Shown here: positions 5,497 through 6,646 of the stretch, one piece after another
Position numbering within the stretch: position 1 is the first letter of the stretch
Layout: each line of letters starts with the position of its first letter
Source of the DNA: Rubritepida sp.
Lineage (GTDB): Bacteria; Pseudomonadota; Alphaproteobacteria; Acetobacterales; Acetobacteraceae
Reading direction: 5' to 3'
Length of the DNA stretch: 6,646 nucleotides
NCBI GenBank assembly: GCA_028291485.1
Contig: JAQGHZ010000453.1
Coordinates: forward strand, 1 to 6,646
Notes under the pieces: model-generated
What the model was told of the DNA's origin: nothing
The model's input: only the letters and a program-made list of their open reading frames with translations
The model's database searches: none
Made by a program: the position numbers and the translations under genes

Positions 5497-6516
5497 TCAG
5501 GTGCTGCCGCGATGGATGATCTCGAAGCGTAGATCCACCGACACGGCCGCGGAGGACCGGCCCTGGATGCGGTCCAGCAGGACCTCCGCGCTGCGGCGCC
5601 CGATCTCCAGCCGCGGCAGCCTGAGCGTGGTGACGGGCGGGACGAGGTGGCCGAGCAGGTCGAAATTGTCGAAGGCCGCGATGGCCACCTTGCCCGGCAC
5701 CGGCCACCCGCGTCGCGCGCATTCGAGCGTGGCGCCCATGGCGAGCACGTCGCCGGCGAAGAAGATCGCGTCCGGATGGCCGCCGCCCTCGACGAGCCGC
5801 AACAGCGCCTCGGCCCCCGAGGCGAGGCCGGGCGGCATCTCCAGCATCAGCCGCGGGTCGAAGTCGTGGCCCAGCTCCTCCAGCGCCGCCTTGTAGCCGC
5901 GCTGGCGGTCGCGGCTGCGCTCGTTGTCGGCGGAGGGCAGGCTGACGAAGCCGATGCGCTTGTAGCCCAGCCGCCCGAGGTGCTGCGTCATGGCCTTCGA
6001 CGCATCGTGGTTGGAATAGCTCACCACCATGTCGAGCGGGCTCGGCGTCAGCGTGCCGTTCTCCACGACGGGCACGCCGGAACGGCGGATCATGCTCACC
6101 GCGGCCGGCGTGTGCGTCGTGTCGTGCAGGATGAGGCCCGCCACGCGCTGCTCGAGGAAGGCGCGGATCGCGGCCTCCTCATCCTCCGCGCTGTAGCCGG
6201 AATCGGCGATCATGAGCTGGTGGTCGTGCCGCCGCAGCACGTCGGAGATGCCCTGGATGGTGCTGGCGAAGAGCGAGTTCTCGATGCTCGGCACCACCAG
6301 CCCGATCACCTTGGACCGGCTGGAGGAGAGGCTGCCCGCCACCTTGTTCGGCACGTAGCCGACGGCGCTCACCGCCTCGGCCACGCGCGCGCGCACATCC
6401 GGCGAGACCTTGCTCGGATCCATCAGCGCGCGCGAGACCGTCATGGTCGACACCTGCGCGACGCGCGCCACATCGCGCATGCGCGCGGCGCCCTTGCGGG
6501 TGTCGTCGGGTGCCAT
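5497..6516 (-). CDS. LacI-family transcriptional repressor, GntR-like subgroup
   Basis: This 339-aa DNA-binding regulator has the family's normal length. Residues 13-57 hold the LacI helix-turn-helix (MRDVARVAQVSTMTVSRAL, then KVSPDVRARV and GYVPN), followed by a hinge helix near 58-66 and a periplasmic-binding-protein-like sensor domain. VAGLILHDTTHTP at 125-137 and the MTVSR recognition helix resemble E. coli GntR, the gluconate-utilisation repressor; RQRGYKAAL at 204-212 and DVLAMGA at 256-262 are typical family motifs. The effector is therefore perhaps a sugar acid, but this is inference. The start at 6516 is chosen because it is the first in-frame ATG after the upstream SDR stop, 13 nt away; it has no clear ribosome-binding site, so coupling is likely. 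Met13 is an alternative start but would sit at the edge of the DNA-binding domain. The likely target is the operator just downstream. Confidence 0.95.
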   Translation of the reverse strand: MAPDDTRKGAARMRDVARVAQVSTMTVSRALMDPSKVSPDVRARVAEAVSAVGYVPNKVAGSLSSSRSKVIGLVVPSIENSLFASTIQGISDVLRRHDHQLMIADSGYSAEDEEAAIRAFLEQRVAGLILHDTTHTPAAVSMIRRSGVPVVENGTLTPSPLDMVVSYSNHDASKAMTQHLGRLGYKRIGFVSLPSADNERSRDRQRGYKAALEELGHDFDPRLMLEMPPGLASGAEALLRLVEGGGHPDAIFFAGDVLAMGATLECARRGWPVPGKVAIAAFDNFDLLGHLVPPVTTLRLPRLEIGRRSAEVLLDRIQGRSSAAVSVDLRFEIIHRGST

Positions 6517-6534
6517 CAGAGGGGCGCCATCAGA
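6507..6534 (-). repeat. 14-bp imperfect tandem duplication at the SDR-lacI junction
   Basis: The minus strand reads TCTGATGGCGCCCC (6534-6521) directly followed by TCTGATGGCACCCG (6520-6507), 12 of 14 identical. The first copy holds the SDR stop as TGATG; the second holds the lacI start in the same TGATG form. Between them is a four-codon frame, M-A-P-L-stop, that overlaps both neighbours. A duplication of an original stop-start junction is the simplest explanation. Confidence 0.7.
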
Positions 6535-6646
6535 CGGCGCGGACCCAGCCGCCGTCGACGTCCATGATGGCGCCCTGGACGTAGGAGGCGCCGGGGCCGG
6601 CGAGGAAGGCGACGATCTCGGCGATCTCCTCCGGCTCGCCGAAGCG
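6530..6646 (-). CDS. Short-chain dehydrogenase/reductase, C-terminal end (partial)
   Basis: The last 38 codons of a gene entering from the right edge are visible, ending at the TGA at 6530-6532. The peptide reads RFGEPEEIAEIVAFLAGP, then SYVQGAIMDVDGGW, ending RAV. This is the classic C-terminal signature of classical SDR enzymes (R.G.PeEiA..v.FLas, then .yvtG....vDGG). Such enzymes are NAD(P)-dependent oxidoreductases; FabG-like, gluconate 5-dehydrogenase-like and sugar dehydrogenases all share this tail, so the substrate cannot be assigned. The Rossmann and catalytic YxxxK motifs are outside the window. It lies 13 nt upstream of the lacI start on the same strand, so the two are probably co-transcribed and part of the same catabolic locus. 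Confidence 0.9.
   Translation of the reverse strand, partial: RFGEPEEIAEIVAFLAGPGASYVQGAIMDVDGGWVRAV

Noticed and set aside
5647..6567. A 306-codon plus-strand frame opposite lacI
   Set aside because: Histidine- and arginine-rich composition typical of antisense GC shadow; the minus-strand LacI protein is complete and well matched.
1..6646. Defence system, CRISPR array, toxin-antitoxin pair or prophage
   Set aside because: No spaced direct repeats, nuclease, integrase or toxin-like proteins; every large gene belongs to a well-known metabolic, regulatory or transport family.

Overview
All recognisable genes lie on the minus strand, in very GC-rich DNA with the strong third-position GC bias of a high-GC proteobacterium. 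The mix of a kdp potassium-pump operon with a stand-alone Bug/TctC-type binding protein beside a dehydrogenase and a LacI regulator fits an alphaproteobacterium, perhaps an Acetobacteraceae member such as Roseomonas. That placement is inferred from gene style and composition; no marker gene is present.

In transcription order (right to left) there are two blocks. Block 1 (6646-3477) is a small catabolic-type cluster. It holds the 3' end of a short-chain dehydrogenase/reductase (6530-6646), a full-length LacI-family regulator most like the gluconate repressor GntR (5497-6516), a short control region (5376-5496), a 298-aa beta-hydroxyacid dehydrogenase (4479-5375), and a Bug-type periplasmic solute-binding protein whose start overlaps the dehydrogenase stop by 4 nt (3511-4482). 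The control region contains a plausible sigma70 promoter whose -10 hexamer lies inside an imperfect palindrome resembling known LacI/GntR operators. The simplest reading is that the regulator represses the dehydrogenase-binding protein pair in response to a sugar acid or hydroxy acid. The substrate cannot be told from this window. A hairpin just after the binding-protein stop probably ends this block.

Block 2 (3251-1) is the high-affinity potassium pump operon: an unannotated 27-aa one-helix membrane peptide (3168-3251), kdpF (29 aa, 3076-3165), kdpA (1379-3073) and the first 446 codons of kdpB (1-1340, running off the left edge). The two small genes and kdpA are joined by identical 2-nt gaps, which suggests translational coupling. 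kdpC and the usual kdpDE sensor/regulator genes, if present, would lie beyond the left edge.

The 259-bp stretch between the blocks (3252-3510) has no convincing gene. It carries several hairpins, including a perfect 9-bp stem, and should hold the kdp promoter and leader. I see no mobile element, CRISPR array, RNA gene or defence-like system. The observations most worth following are the 27-aa peptide at the head of kdp, the operator-promoter overlap, the structured kdp leader, and a 14-bp tandem duplication at the SDR-lacI junction that creates a four-codon mini-ORF.
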